A DNA stretch of 51,117 nucleotides. Origin: an uncultured Pelagibacteraceae bacterium (GTDB taxonomy: Bacteria; Pseudomonadota; Alphaproteobacteria; Pelagibacterales; Pelagibacteraceae). The position numbers and the translations under genes were made by a program. The stretch's first letter is position 1; the number at the start of each line of letters is the position of its first letter. Under the pieces are notes generated by a model, which did no database searches, had not been told where the DNA came from, and saw only the letters and a list, made by a program, of their open reading frames with translations. Of the stretch, positions 44,122-51,117 are shown piece by piece. Where the stretch lies: NCBI GenBank assembly GCA_902592265.1, contig CACJDV010000007.1, positions 1 to 51,117 of the forward strand. The letters run 5' to 3'.

Positions 44122-45239
44122 AATCTTACTTTAGAAATTAAAAAGTTATAAATAAAAATGTAAATTATCATTGGCAGCAACATTATAGAAATTAATTGTA
44201 ATTTTGATTCATCAGCATATCTCATAAACACCTCAGATATTATCAAGATTAAAAAAACATATAAAAAAACTTTTATAGAATTAATTGTAAAATTTTTTTG
44301 TACTTTTGAAAAGGTTAATAGGAAACAACTTATTAGTGCAAGCAAAGGTATATAAAATGGTTTTATAAATCTTTTGTAAAGTTCTTGATTAAGATTTTTT
44401 AATCTTTCTTTTTCACATCTAAACATTTCATCAATATATATTTTTTCATAAAATAAACTGAGTGAACATTTTATAATCTTTGATGAAGGTAACTCTTGTA
44501 TTTTAGCAACCTTAATAGTTTTTGACGTAAATTTTGATAAATTATAATCTATTTTATCAAACTCAAAACTAATTAACTTATTATTATTTGTACTAATAAT
44601 TTTTCCATTTATAAGTCTAAATATTTTTTTATTCTCGTTAAGGAGCAATCCTTCTTTTGCAAAAATAATTTGATTATTATTCTGATTGAGATTGAACAAG
44701 TCTCCCTCTTGAATAAAAATATTTCTAAATGAATTATTAGTAACCTTTTCATTTATAAAAATAGTTAATCCAGAAACTGTATCTATAAATTTTCCTTGTT
44801 TTATTAAATTTGGTAAAAAATCCATATTAGAGTCTTTTAATACTGATCTTGCCTTTAATTGACTTGCTGGAGAAATAATACTTCCAATTAATATTTGAAT
44901 TAACATAACAACAATTGCAAAATTAACCAGATTAATAATAAATTTTCTTTTTGTTACACCATTAGTCCAGAATAAAAGTAATTCATTATTTTTTTCATAT
45001 TTTAACAATTCAAAAAAAATAGATATAGCAAATACAAAAGGTAATATTCTGTGAATTATCTTTGGAAAGTTAAATAGGTTGTAATAAAAATAAATTAAAA
45101 AATTGTGACCGTCATCTATGACAAAATCTAAATAATTTACAGCCTGAATAATCCAAACAATTAAACCAATTGTTAATATAATAATCAAGGATCTTAGGGT
45201 TATATCTGCGATGAGTTTTCTAAAAAGTATTTTTTCCAT
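44115..45239 (-). CDS. lptF: LPS export ABC transporter permease LptF
   Basis: A 374-aa YjgP/YjgQ family permease. The first helices (LRSLIIILTIGLIVWIIQAV) lead into a coupling segment LFWTNGVTKRKFIINL, then a periplasmic jellyroll with GLTIFINEKVTNNSFRNIFI, then three C-terminal helices. First gene of the lptFGD-surA-pdxA-rsmA operon. It is divergent from pepA with 59 bases between, the common lptF/pepA arrangement in proteobacteria. Confidence 0.92.
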   Translation of the reverse strand: MEKILFRKLIADITLRSLIIILTIGLIVWIIQAVNYLDFVIDDGHNFLIYFYYNLFNFPKIIHRILPFVFAISIFFELLKYEKNNELLLFWTNGVTKRKFIINLVNFAIVVMLIQILIGSIISPASQLKARSVLKDSNMDFLPNLIKQGKFIDTVSGLTIFINEKVTNNSFRNIFIQEGDLFNLNQNNNQIIFAKEGLLLNENKKIFRLINGKIISTNNNKLISFEFDKIDYNLSKFTSKTIKVAKIQELPSSKIIKCSLSLFYEKIYIDEMFRCEKERLKNLNQELYKRFIKPFYIPLLALISCFLLTFSKVQKNFTINSIKVFLYVFLILIISEVFMRYADESKLQLISIMLLPMIIYIFIYNFLISKVRLW

Positions 45240-45298
45240 TGAAATATAATTGTTTTACTCATATATAGCATTATCTCGTATAGATTGTATTAAATTTT

Positions 45299-46753
45299 AT
45301 GAATATTAAAATTAATTTTAAAAACCGAGTTTCTGATAAATCTACCGGAAATCTCATATTGTTTGTTGACGAAAAGCTAAACGTCACAGGTTTGAAAAAA
45401 GTTTTATCGAATAATGAATATTCTTACATTAGTGATTTAATAAAATTAGAAGACCAAAAAAAAAAGATTTTAACTTTTGATATAAGCTCAAAAAAAAAAA
45501 TAATCTTAATATCTTTTAAAGGTAACTTCAATAGTTCTGATGCTGAAAATTTAGGAGCTAAGTGTTATGAAGTATTTAGCAAATTAAAAAAAAATCAATA
45601 CATTGTAAATACGAATACATTATCAAACCAATCAATAAAACTAATTGGATATTTTTTACACGGAATCAAACTAAAATCTTACAAATTTGAAAAGTATAAA
45701 ACAAAAAAAAATAAAAAAGACATTTTCTTAAATGTAATTGGTAAAAATGTTCCTAATCAAAAAGACCAAATTAAATTTAAGGCACTTGAGGATGGAACTT
45801 TTTATACAAGAGATCTAGTGTCTGAACCTGGAAATATACTACATCCTGATGAATACGCTAAAAGAATAAAATCTCTAAGTAAGATAGGTCTGAAAATTAA
45901 TATTTATGATGATAAGAAATTAAAAAAACTTGGTATGAACACTTTACTGGGTGTTGGCCAAGGAAGCATTAGGGGATCATACTTAGTAACAATGGAATGG
46001 AATGGAACAAAAAATAAATCGAAACCTCTTGCTTTTGTTGGTAAAGGAGTTTGTTTTGATACAGGAGGTATTTCTTTAAAACCTGCTAAATTTATGGAGG
46101 ACATGACATATGACATGGCTGGTTCTGCAGTTGTAGTAGGGTTGATGAAAAATTTAGCTTTAAGAAAAGCTAAAATTAATGCTGTAGGTGTGGTTGGTCT
46201 TGTAGAAAACATGCCTGGTGGTAATGCACAAAGACCAGGAGATATTGTAAAGTCTTATAGTGGCAAGACAGTGGAAATTTTAAATACTGATGCAGAGGGT
46301 AGATTAGTTCTTGCTGATGCACTTACTTATACTGAAAAAAAATTTAAACCAAAATTTATAGTGGATTTAGCAACTTTGACAGGAGCCATCATTGTTTCTC
46401 TGGGTTCTGAGTATGCTGGCCTATTTTCTAATGATGATAAGTTGTCTAAGCAATTGATAAATGCTGGTGAAATTGTTGAGGAAAAAGTTTGGCGTATGCC
46501 GTTAAACAAGAATTATGATAAATTGATAGACTCAAAAAATGCAGATATGCAAAATATAAATTATGTTGGAGGAGCTGGATCCACAACTGCTGCACAGTTT
46601 TTACAGAGATTTATTTTGAATAATACACCTTGGGCTCATCTAGATATTGCTGGAATGGCATTTTCTAAATATGGTGGAGCCTTAAATTCAGGTGGGGCAA
46701 CAGGTTATGGTGTAAGATTATTAAACAAATTAATTGAGGATAATTATGAGTAA
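45299..46753 (+). CDS. pepA: Leucyl (cytosol) aminopeptidase
   Basis: A 484-aa M17 metallopeptidase. The C-terminal catalytic domain holds [16 protein letters not shown] (metal-binding Lys and Asp), MTYDMAGSA, and the family signature [12 protein letters not shown]. The N-terminal domain is lysine-rich and divergent, as usual. It degrades cytosolic peptides; E. coli PepA also binds DNA, which cannot be judged here. The stop overlaps ndk by 8 bases. Confidence 0.96.
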   Translation: MNIKINFKNRVSDKSTGNLILFVDEKLNVTGLKKVLSNNEYSYISDLIKLEDQKKKILTFDISSKKKIILISFKGNFNSSDAENLGAKCYEVFSKLKKNQYIVNTNTLSNQSIKLIGYFLHGIKLKSYKFEKYKTKKNKKDIFLNVIGKNVPNQKDQIKFKALEDGTFYTRDLVSEPGNILHPDEYAKRIKSLSKIGLKINIYDDKKLKKLGMNTLLGVGQGSIRGSYLVTMEWNGTKNKSKPLAFVGKGVCFDTGGISLKPAKFMEDMTYDMAGSAVVVGLMKNLALRKAKINAVGVVGLVENMPGGNAQRPGDIVKSYSGKTVEILNTDAEGRLVLADALTYTEKKFKPKFIVDLATLTGAIIVSLGSEYAGLFSNDDKLSKQLINAGEIVEEKVWRMPLNKNYDKLIDSKNADMQNINYVGGAGSTTAAQFLQRFILNNTPWAHLDIAGMAFSKYGGALNSGGATGYGVRLLNKLIEDNYE

Positions 46754-47156
46754 CATAGAGCAAACTTTGTCAATTATTAAACCTGATGCGGTAGAAAGAA
46801 ACCTTGAGAATGAAATAAAAGAAATGTTTAAAAAAAAAGGTTTTTCGATCCTAAAAGAGAAAAAAATTCAAATTGAAAAATCTGAGGCAGAAAAATTTTA
46901 TAAAGTTCATGAAACAAAGCCATTTTATAACGATTTATGCAATTATCTTTCTTCAGGACCAATTGTTGCTATGGTTCTCGAAAAAGAGAACGCAGTTTTG
47001 GGAAATAGAGAACTTATGGGTGCAACAAATCCAAAAGATGCAAAAGATGGCACTATCAGAAAAAAATATGGAATTTCAATTGATAAGAACACTGTTCATG
47101 GATCTGATAGTATTGAAAATGCTAAAATAGAAATTAATTTTTTTTTTAAAGATTAA
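46746..47156 (+). CDS. ndk: Nucleoside diphosphate kinase
   Basis: A 136-aa enzyme equalising NTP pools. I start at ATG 46746 ([19 protein letters not shown]), which overlaps the pepA stop as ATGAGTAA; an upstream TTG would add four residues. The catalytic His is in [13 protein letters not shown], and [18 protein letters not shown] binds nucleotide. Length is typical. Its 3' end overlaps the convergent purN by 11 bases. Confidence 0.97.
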   Translation: MSNIEQTLSIIKPDAVERNLENEIKEMFKKKGFSILKEKKIQIEKSEAEKFYKVHETKPFYNDLCNYLSSGPIVAMVLEKENAVLGNRELMGATNPKDAKDGTIRKKYGISIDKNTVHGSDSIENAKIEINFFFKD

Positions 47157-47727
47157 ATATTTTTGATATTGCTTCAGGGTAAAGTTTATGCTCTTGAATT
47201 AAAATTTTTCTAGTAAGAGTTTTTTCTGTCTCATTTTTTGAAATTTTTACTCTTTTTTGTAGGATTATTTTACCAGAGTCTAATCTTGAATTTACATAAT
47301 GGACAGTACAACCAGAGTATTTTTCCTTATTTATTAAAGCTCTTTTATGAGTATTTAATCCCTTATATTTAGGCAGTAATGAGGGATGAATATTGATAAT
47401 TTTACCGCTAAATTTTCTTATAAAATATTTTGATAAAATTTTCATAAATCCAGCAAGACAAATCATTTCAATTTTATTATTTTTTAAAATGGAAATTAAT
47501 TTATTATCAAAAGTTTTAGTGTTTCTAAAGTTTATTACTTTTTTTTTTATTCTAAATATTTTACTGTAATTGAGACCTTTAGCTTTTGAATTGTTTGATA
47601 TAATCAACTTAATTGATATAGGTGATTTACTTGACTTAGAAAACTTTATTAAAGAATTTAAATTACTTCCGTTGCCAGATATAAATACAGCTGTTTTAAC
47701 TTTATTGATTCCAGTCAATATAGCCAT
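47146..47727 (-). CDS. purN: Phosphoribosylglycinamide formyltransferase
   Basis: A 193-aa GAR transformylase using 10-formyl-tetrahydrofolate. FISGNGSNLNSLI binds substrate; the catalytic Asn-His pair is in INIHPSLLPKYKG, and the Asp lies in SRLDSGKIIL. It overlaps purM by 26 bases. Its folate dependence links it to C1 units supplied by glycine cleavage. Confidence 0.95.
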   Translation of the reverse strand: MAILTGINKVKTAVFISGNGSNLNSLIKFSKSSKSPISIKLIISNNSKAKGLNYSKIFRIKKKVINFRNTKTFDNKLISILKNNKIEMICLAGFMKILSKYFIRKFSGKIINIHPSLLPKYKGLNTHKRALINKEKYSGCTVHYVNSRLDSGKIILQKRVKISKNETEKTLTRKILIQEHKLYPEAISKIFNL

Positions 47728-48733
47728 TGAGATTTACCTTTTCCTTACCTGTGCAAATTTTTCCAATAACATAAGGTTTATATTCTTTTGAAAAATATTT
47801 ATTTATTTTTTTAATATTTTTCGGATCTATAATTATACAAAAACCCACTCCACAATTGAAAGTTTTAAGCATTTCTTTATTGCTAATATTGTTCTGTTTA
47901 AGCCATTTAAAAATTTTTAAAGGTTTAATTTTATTCAAATTTATTTCAGCACTTAGTTTATCAGGTATAATTCTTTTTAAATTGTCTATTATTCCACCAC
48001 CTGTAACATTAGCACAACCATTTAAAAAATTTTTATTTGTAAGTTTCAAAATTTCTTTAACATAGATTTTGGTAGGTTTTATCAATTCTTGTTTTAAGAA
48101 TAAATTTTTTCTTAGATTTATTTTTTTTATTTTGAGCAAGTGTCTTACTAAAGAAAAACCATTGGAGTGCAATCCATTAGACGGAATCGCTAAGATTAAA
48201 TCATTTTTTTTTATTTTTTTTTTATTTAATAATTTTTTTTCATTAACAACTCCGACAGCAAAACCAGCAATATCAAATTTACCTTTTTCATATGTATCTG
48301 GCATTTCAGCAGTCTCACCCCCAACTAGGCTACACTGGGAAATATTGCACCCTTTAATAATTCCTTTGATTAAAGATTTCATTTTTTTCAAATCAATTTT
48401 ATTGGTTGAAATATAATCTAAAAAAAATAAAGGTTTTGCTCCTTGCACTATTAGATCATTCACACTCATTGCCACCAAATCTATTCCTATCGTATCGTAT
48501 TTGTTTAATGTGTTAGCTATTTCAATTTTCGTTCCAACACCATCTGTGCACGCCACTATTTTTGGATTTTTTATATTCTTAGGTAAATTTGATACTGATC
48601 CAAATCCTCCAATATTATTGAACTTTTTATTGCCTCTTTTTTTTGATGAAATATTGGCTATGAAATTAACAAATTTGTCTGCTGCATCAATATTGACGCC
48701 ACTTTTTTTATAGGTAAAGAGATTTTTTTTCAT
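47702..48733 (-). CDS. purM: Phosphoribosylformylglycinamidine cyclo-ligase (AIR synthetase)
   Basis: A 343-aa enzyme that closes the imidazole ring in purine synthesis. YKKSGVNIDAADKFV at the start, VACTDGVGTKIEIA (metal/ATP loop), GLHSNGFSLVRHLL, NVTGGGIIDNLKRI and FNCGVGFCIIID are all family marks. First gene of purM-purN, divergent from a DUF2066 gene with 4 bases between starts. Confidence 0.97.
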   Translation of the reverse strand: MKKNLFTYKKSGVNIDAADKFVNFIANISSKKRGNKKFNNIGGFGSVSNLPKNIKNPKIVACTDGVGTKIEIANTLNKYDTIGIDLVAMSVNDLIVQGAKPLFFLDYISTNKIDLKKMKSLIKGIIKGCNISQCSLVGGETAEMPDTYEKGKFDIAGFAVGVVNEKKLLNKKKIKKNDLILAIPSNGLHSNGFSLVRHLLKIKKINLRKNLFLKQELIKPTKIYVKEILKLTNKNFLNGCANVTGGGIIDNLKRIIPDKLSAEINLNKIKPLKIFKWLKQNNISNKEMLKTFNCGVGFCIIIDPKNIKKINKYFSKEYKPYVIGKICTGKEKVNLNGYIDWNQ

Positions 48734-48737
48734 TAAT

Positions 48738-49817
48738 ATGATCTTTAAATTTTGTATGCATTATATCAATCGTTTATATATTTTTTTTCCCATTCTATCT
48801 TTAATAATATTTTCCTTTTCCACAACTGGGGTTAAAGCAAAATCTTTTGATATCAATAATATAGAAATTTCTAAACCGTTTAAAAATAATTTCGACAAAA
48901 ATAAAGTAATCGACTCTGGGTTTAAAAAAGCATTTATGGAATTGACATATAAATTAACAAAATCCTCTGATCATAACAAACTGGACTCCATCAAATTAAA
49001 TGAGATTAAAGGCATGATAGAAACATTTTCTATTCAAGAAGAAAAATTTATAAATCAAGTTTACTTTGTAAATCTTGGAGTTTCTTTTAATAAAAAAAAA
49101 ATTTTTGAATATTTGGAAAAAAGAAATATATATCCTTCTCAAATTAAAAGAGAGAAATTTTTATTCATTCCAATTATTATTGATGAAGATATTAATGAAT
49201 TAAGACTCTTTTCAAATAACCCAATTTATAAAAACTGGAATTTAAATACACAAAGTTACGAATTAATTAATTATATACTACCATCTGAAGATTTAGAGGA
49301 TTTTAATTTAATCAAAAAAAATTTAGAGGTTATAGAAACTTATGACTTTAGTAAAATTACAAAAAAATACTTTTTAAATAATTTCATTATTTCATTAATA
49401 TATATAAGTAATAATGAGATAAAAGTTTTATCGAAAATGTATAATAAAAAAAATGAAATTATAAAAAATAATTCTTTCAAAAATTTAGATTTAAACATTG
49501 ATAAAGATATTATCTATTTTAAAAATGAATTAAAAAATTTATTTGAAGATACATGGAAAAAAATAAATGAGATAAATACTTCAATTAAATTATCAATTAT
49601 GATCAAAATTAAAAATGATGATTTAATCAAATCATCACAATTTGAGCTTGATTTAGACGAGATTGAGCTAGTTAATGACTATTCAATTCAAAAATTTAAT
49701 AAAGAATTTATATTTTATGAAATTTTATTTAACGGGACTGTAAAAAATTTTATTAATTTAATGGATAATAAAAATTATAAACTAAATACCGAAAAAAAGA
49801 TCTGGACGATAGAATGA
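48738..49817 (+). CDS. DUF2066-like periplasmic protein
   Basis: A 359-aa protein with a signal peptide (about residues 8-33: LYIFFPILSLIIFSFSTTGV then KA-KS). The mature start (VIDSGFKKAFMELTYKLTKS), then QVYFVNLGVSFNKKKIFEYL, resembles DUF2066, a family of unknown role that typically sits between purM/purN and hda, just as here. An alternative start is at 48756 (MHYINR). The similarity is moderate and judged by pattern and gene order. Overlaps the hdaA start by 4 bases (ATGA). Confidence 0.7.
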   Translation: MIFKFCMHYINRLYIFFPILSLIIFSFSTTGVKAKSFDINNIEISKPFKNNFDKNKVIDSGFKKAFMELTYKLTKSSDHNKLDSIKLNEIKGMIETFSIQEEKFINQVYFVNLGVSFNKKKIFEYLEKRNIYPSQIKREKFLFIPIIIDEDINELRLFSNNPIYKNWNLNTQSYELINYILPSEDLEDFNLIKKNLEVIETYDFSKITKKYFLNNFIISLIYISNNEIKVLSKMYNKKNEIIKNNSFKNLDLNIDKDIIYFKNELKNLFEDTWKKINEINTSIKLSIMIKIKNDDLIKSSQFELDLDEIELVNDYSIQKFNKEFIFYEILFNGTVKNFINLMDNKNYKLNTEKKIWTIE

Positions 49818-49987
49818 GAGATACAAATCAAACTATTATAAAATTCAATTACGACAAAAATTTGAGTAATGATGATTTTGTTATTTCAAAAAGCAATAAA
49901 CATATTTTTGAATTTCTAGATATGTGGCCAAAGTGGGAAAAAAACTTTATTAATATTATAGGAGAAAAACTATCAGGAAAAACACAT
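49814..49987 (+). CDS. hdaA: HdaA (DnaA regulatory inactivator), N-terminal fragment, broken at Walker A
   Basis: 58 codons of a DnaA-related AAA+ protein: [37 protein letters not shown], then the Walker [10 protein letters not shown]. Homology ends after His58; the frame runs on for 27 residues of meaningless sequence to a stop at 50071 because it is reading the antisense of aspS. The missing C-terminal part is found inverted at 50730-51117. HdaA promotes hydrolysis of DnaA-bound ATP and limits re-initiation. Whether the break is biological or an assembly chimera is discussed in the findings. Confidence 0.85.
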
Positions 49988-49988
49988 C
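49979..49988. other. Inversion/chimera junction between hdaA and aspS
   Basis: Around AAACACATC (49980-49988) the sequence fits both hdaA on the plus strand (G-K-T-H codons) and aspS on the minus strand (D-V-F codons), a microhomology of about nine bases. Left of it only hdaA sense is intact, right of it only aspS antisense. Such short overlaps are the mark of template switching in amplification, and also of microhomology-mediated rearrangement. Confidence 0.75.
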
Positions 49989-50729
49989 CTCCTGATCTAC
50001 AAATGACATTTCTAAATCTAATTGATAAAATTCTCCTGGGCTTCTATCTGCTCTTGCATCCTCATCCCTAAAGCATGGGGCAATTTGAAAATACTTGTCA
50101 AAGCCTGATACCATTACCAATTGTTTAAATTGTTGAGGTGCTTGTGGTAAAGCATAAAATTTTCCAGGATTAAGTCTGCTAGGAACCAAAAAATCCCTAG
50201 CACCCTCAGGGCTTGAGGAAGTTAAAATTGGAGTTTGAAACTCTAAGAAACCTAATTTATTCATTTCACTTCTAATAAAAGAGATCACTTTGGATCTTAA
50301 AATAATATTTTCATGTATTTTCTTTCTTCTTAAATCTAAGAATCGATATTTTAATCTAATTTCCTCGGCATACTCTTGATCGCTAAAAACTGGTAAGGGT
50401 AATTCTTTACACTTACCTAATATCTGAAAATTTTTAATTATAAGTTCAATCTCACCTGTGTTGATTTCACTATTGATTGAGTCATTTGCTCTTTTTATAA
50501 CCTTACCTTCTACTTTTATTACTGTTTCAAGTTGTAATTTTTCTAGTTTCTCAAAATTAGAGTTCTCTTTATCAATTACACATTGAGTGACTCCATAATT
50601 ATCTCTCAAATCAATAAATAATAAATTTCCATGATCTCTTTTTTTATTTATCCAGCCTGAAAGAATTATGTTTTGTCCATCATTTTCTTTTCTTAACTCA
50701 TTACAGTTATGTGTTCTATATTTGCTCAA
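49980..50729 (-). CDS. aspS: Aspartyl-tRNA synthetase, N-terminal fragment
   Basis: About 250 codons of a class II synthetase that is normally about 590 aa. Visible are the anticodon-binding OB fold ([20 protein letters not shown] then [20 protein letters not shown]), the motif 1 area ([20 protein letters not shown]), [20 protein letters not shown], and motif 2 up to [20 protein letters not shown], then [16 protein letters not shown] where homology stops. The start is TTG at 50729, with GGAG (50738-50735) placed five bases upstream inside the end of hdaA; the family begins at the same place. The rest of the gene is missing because of the junction at about 49980. Confidence 0.92.
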
Positions 50730-51117
50730 TTATTCTCCTAACACTTCTTTTATAATACTTAAATCAATTGATTTTTTCTTTTTTAAACTTAATTGATCGA
50801 TCTTATATATGAAATCATGTATTTTACTATATGATCTCTCTATTCTTTTAATAATATAATTAATTAATTTTTTATCTAATAATATTTGCCTGTCTGATAA
50901 ATTTTTTAATAAAATAGCAAAAATTAATTCATCATCTGGTTTCTCGATGTTTAAAAGTAAAAAACTCTTAGTTCTTGATTTTAGATCATTAAGTTTAAAA
51001 TCAATATAAACAATAGGCTTAAAAGACGTGATGATTATATATTTATTATCTTGGTCAATTAAATTAAGAAGACTGTAGAGTAATTTCTCATCTACATCGG
51101 AAGTAAGATTTTCTAAA
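50730..51117 (-). CDS. hdaA: HdaA, C-terminal fragment, inverted relative to the N-terminal part
   Basis: On the minus strand from the window edge to TAA at 50732-50730, an open frame of 128 codons reads DEKLLYSLLNLIDQDNKYII, ITSFKPIVYIDFKLNDLKSR, IEKPDDELIFAILLKNLSDR and IIKRIERSYSKIHDFIYKID. This is the DnaA/Hda AAA+ sensor region with the conserved PDD-x-L, SDRQ and ERS-Y motifs. It is the natural continuation of the 58-residue fragment at 49814, minus about 30 residues that would lie beyond the edge. aspS follows immediately (TAA then TTG), so the native order is hdaA-aspS. Confidence 0.88.
   Translation of the reverse strand, partial: LENLTSDVDEKLLYSLLNLIDQDNKYIIITSFKPIVYIDFKLNDLKSRTKSFLLLNIEKPDDELIFAILLKNLSDRQILLDKKLINYIIKRIERSYSKIHDFIYKIDQLSLKKKKSIDLSIIKEVLGE

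Noticed and set aside
45240-45298. Promoters in the lptF/pepA divergent gap
   Set aside because: The AT-rich sequence offers many weak -10-like hexamers on both strands, but no -35/-10 pair with good spacing that I could defend.
46734-46745. Longer N-terminus for nucleoside diphosphate kinase starting at TTG
   Set aside because: The ATG at 46746 matches the family start and gives the typical ATGAGTAA overlap with pepA.
49988-50071. Continuation of the hdaA frame to a stop at 50071
   Set aside because: The 27 residues after GKTH are the antisense of aspS and do not resemble any AAA+ sequence; the true hdaA continuation is at 50730-51117 on the other strand.

Overview
This AT-rich, tightly packed window (51,117 bases, both edges inside genes) looks like a genome segment of the SAR11 clade (Pelagibacterales, Alphaproteobacteria). 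The basis is the very low GC, A/T-ending codons, intergenic gaps of mostly 0-60 bases with many ATGA/TAATG overlaps, a periplasmic-binding-protein transporter with a large leader, and alphaproteobacterial gene orders (rpsF-rpsR-rplI-dnaB, lptF/lptG/lptD-surA-pdxA-rsmA, fabD-fabG-acpP-gmk). I saw no tRNA, rRNA, insertion sequence, prophage or CRISPR. The clade assignment comes from sequence character and gene content, not from a database search.

Region by region. 1-3035: the end of the glycine-cleavage operon (gcvH tail, gcvP). 3042-6773: a four-gene membrane-lipid modification operon (FAD amine-oxidase-like protein, DUF1365, a Cfa/UfaM-type lipid methyltransferase, a DUF3833 lipoprotein). 6774-11889: redox and stress genes (glutaredoxin, TIGR03643 protein, SDR, TspO, FAD oxidoreductase, SelO AMPylase, exported MsrA), with a hairpin/mini-ORF element near 7.4 kb. 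11975-18799: an NAD-dependent formate dehydrogenase facing a five-gene branched-chain-amino-acid-type ABC importer across the only long non-coding stretch (486 bases), which holds a tandem palindromic repeat and a good sigma70-like promoter. 18804-25599: an accessory-looking block (HPP membrane protein, IscU-like scaffold, two DMT exporters, an amidinotransferase, a coiled-coil protein, an out-of-context cytidylate kinase, an MFS transporter). 25596-35379 (minus): a long run in transcription order rpsF-rpsR-rplI-dnaB-MMPL-cvpA-purF-HD oxygenase-like-gshA-gshB-DMT. 35466-38058 (plus): fabD-fabG-acpP-gmk. 38047-45239 (minus): the outer-membrane assembly operon lptF-lptG-lptD-surA-pdxA-rsmA. 45299-47156 (plus): pepA-ndk. 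47146-48733 (minus): purM-purN. 48738 to the end: a DUF2066 gene and then hdaA.

The right end is structurally abnormal. hdaA begins on the plus strand, breaks off at its Walker A motif (about 49,980-49,988), and the sequence then continues as the reverse complement of the 5' part of aspS followed by the 3' part of hdaA. The normal order was evidently DUF2066-hdaA-aspS, all in one direction. The window therefore carries either a real inversion or, perhaps more likely at an assembly end, a fold-back chimera from amplification or assembly.

Functionally, most genes are core housekeeping. The most interesting non-core content is the UfaM-like lipid-methylation operon beside redox-defence genes, the formate dehydrogenase/importer pair with its repeat-bearing intergenic region, the amidinotransferase next to a small exporter, and a PhnZ-like HD protein inside the glutathione-synthesis operon.
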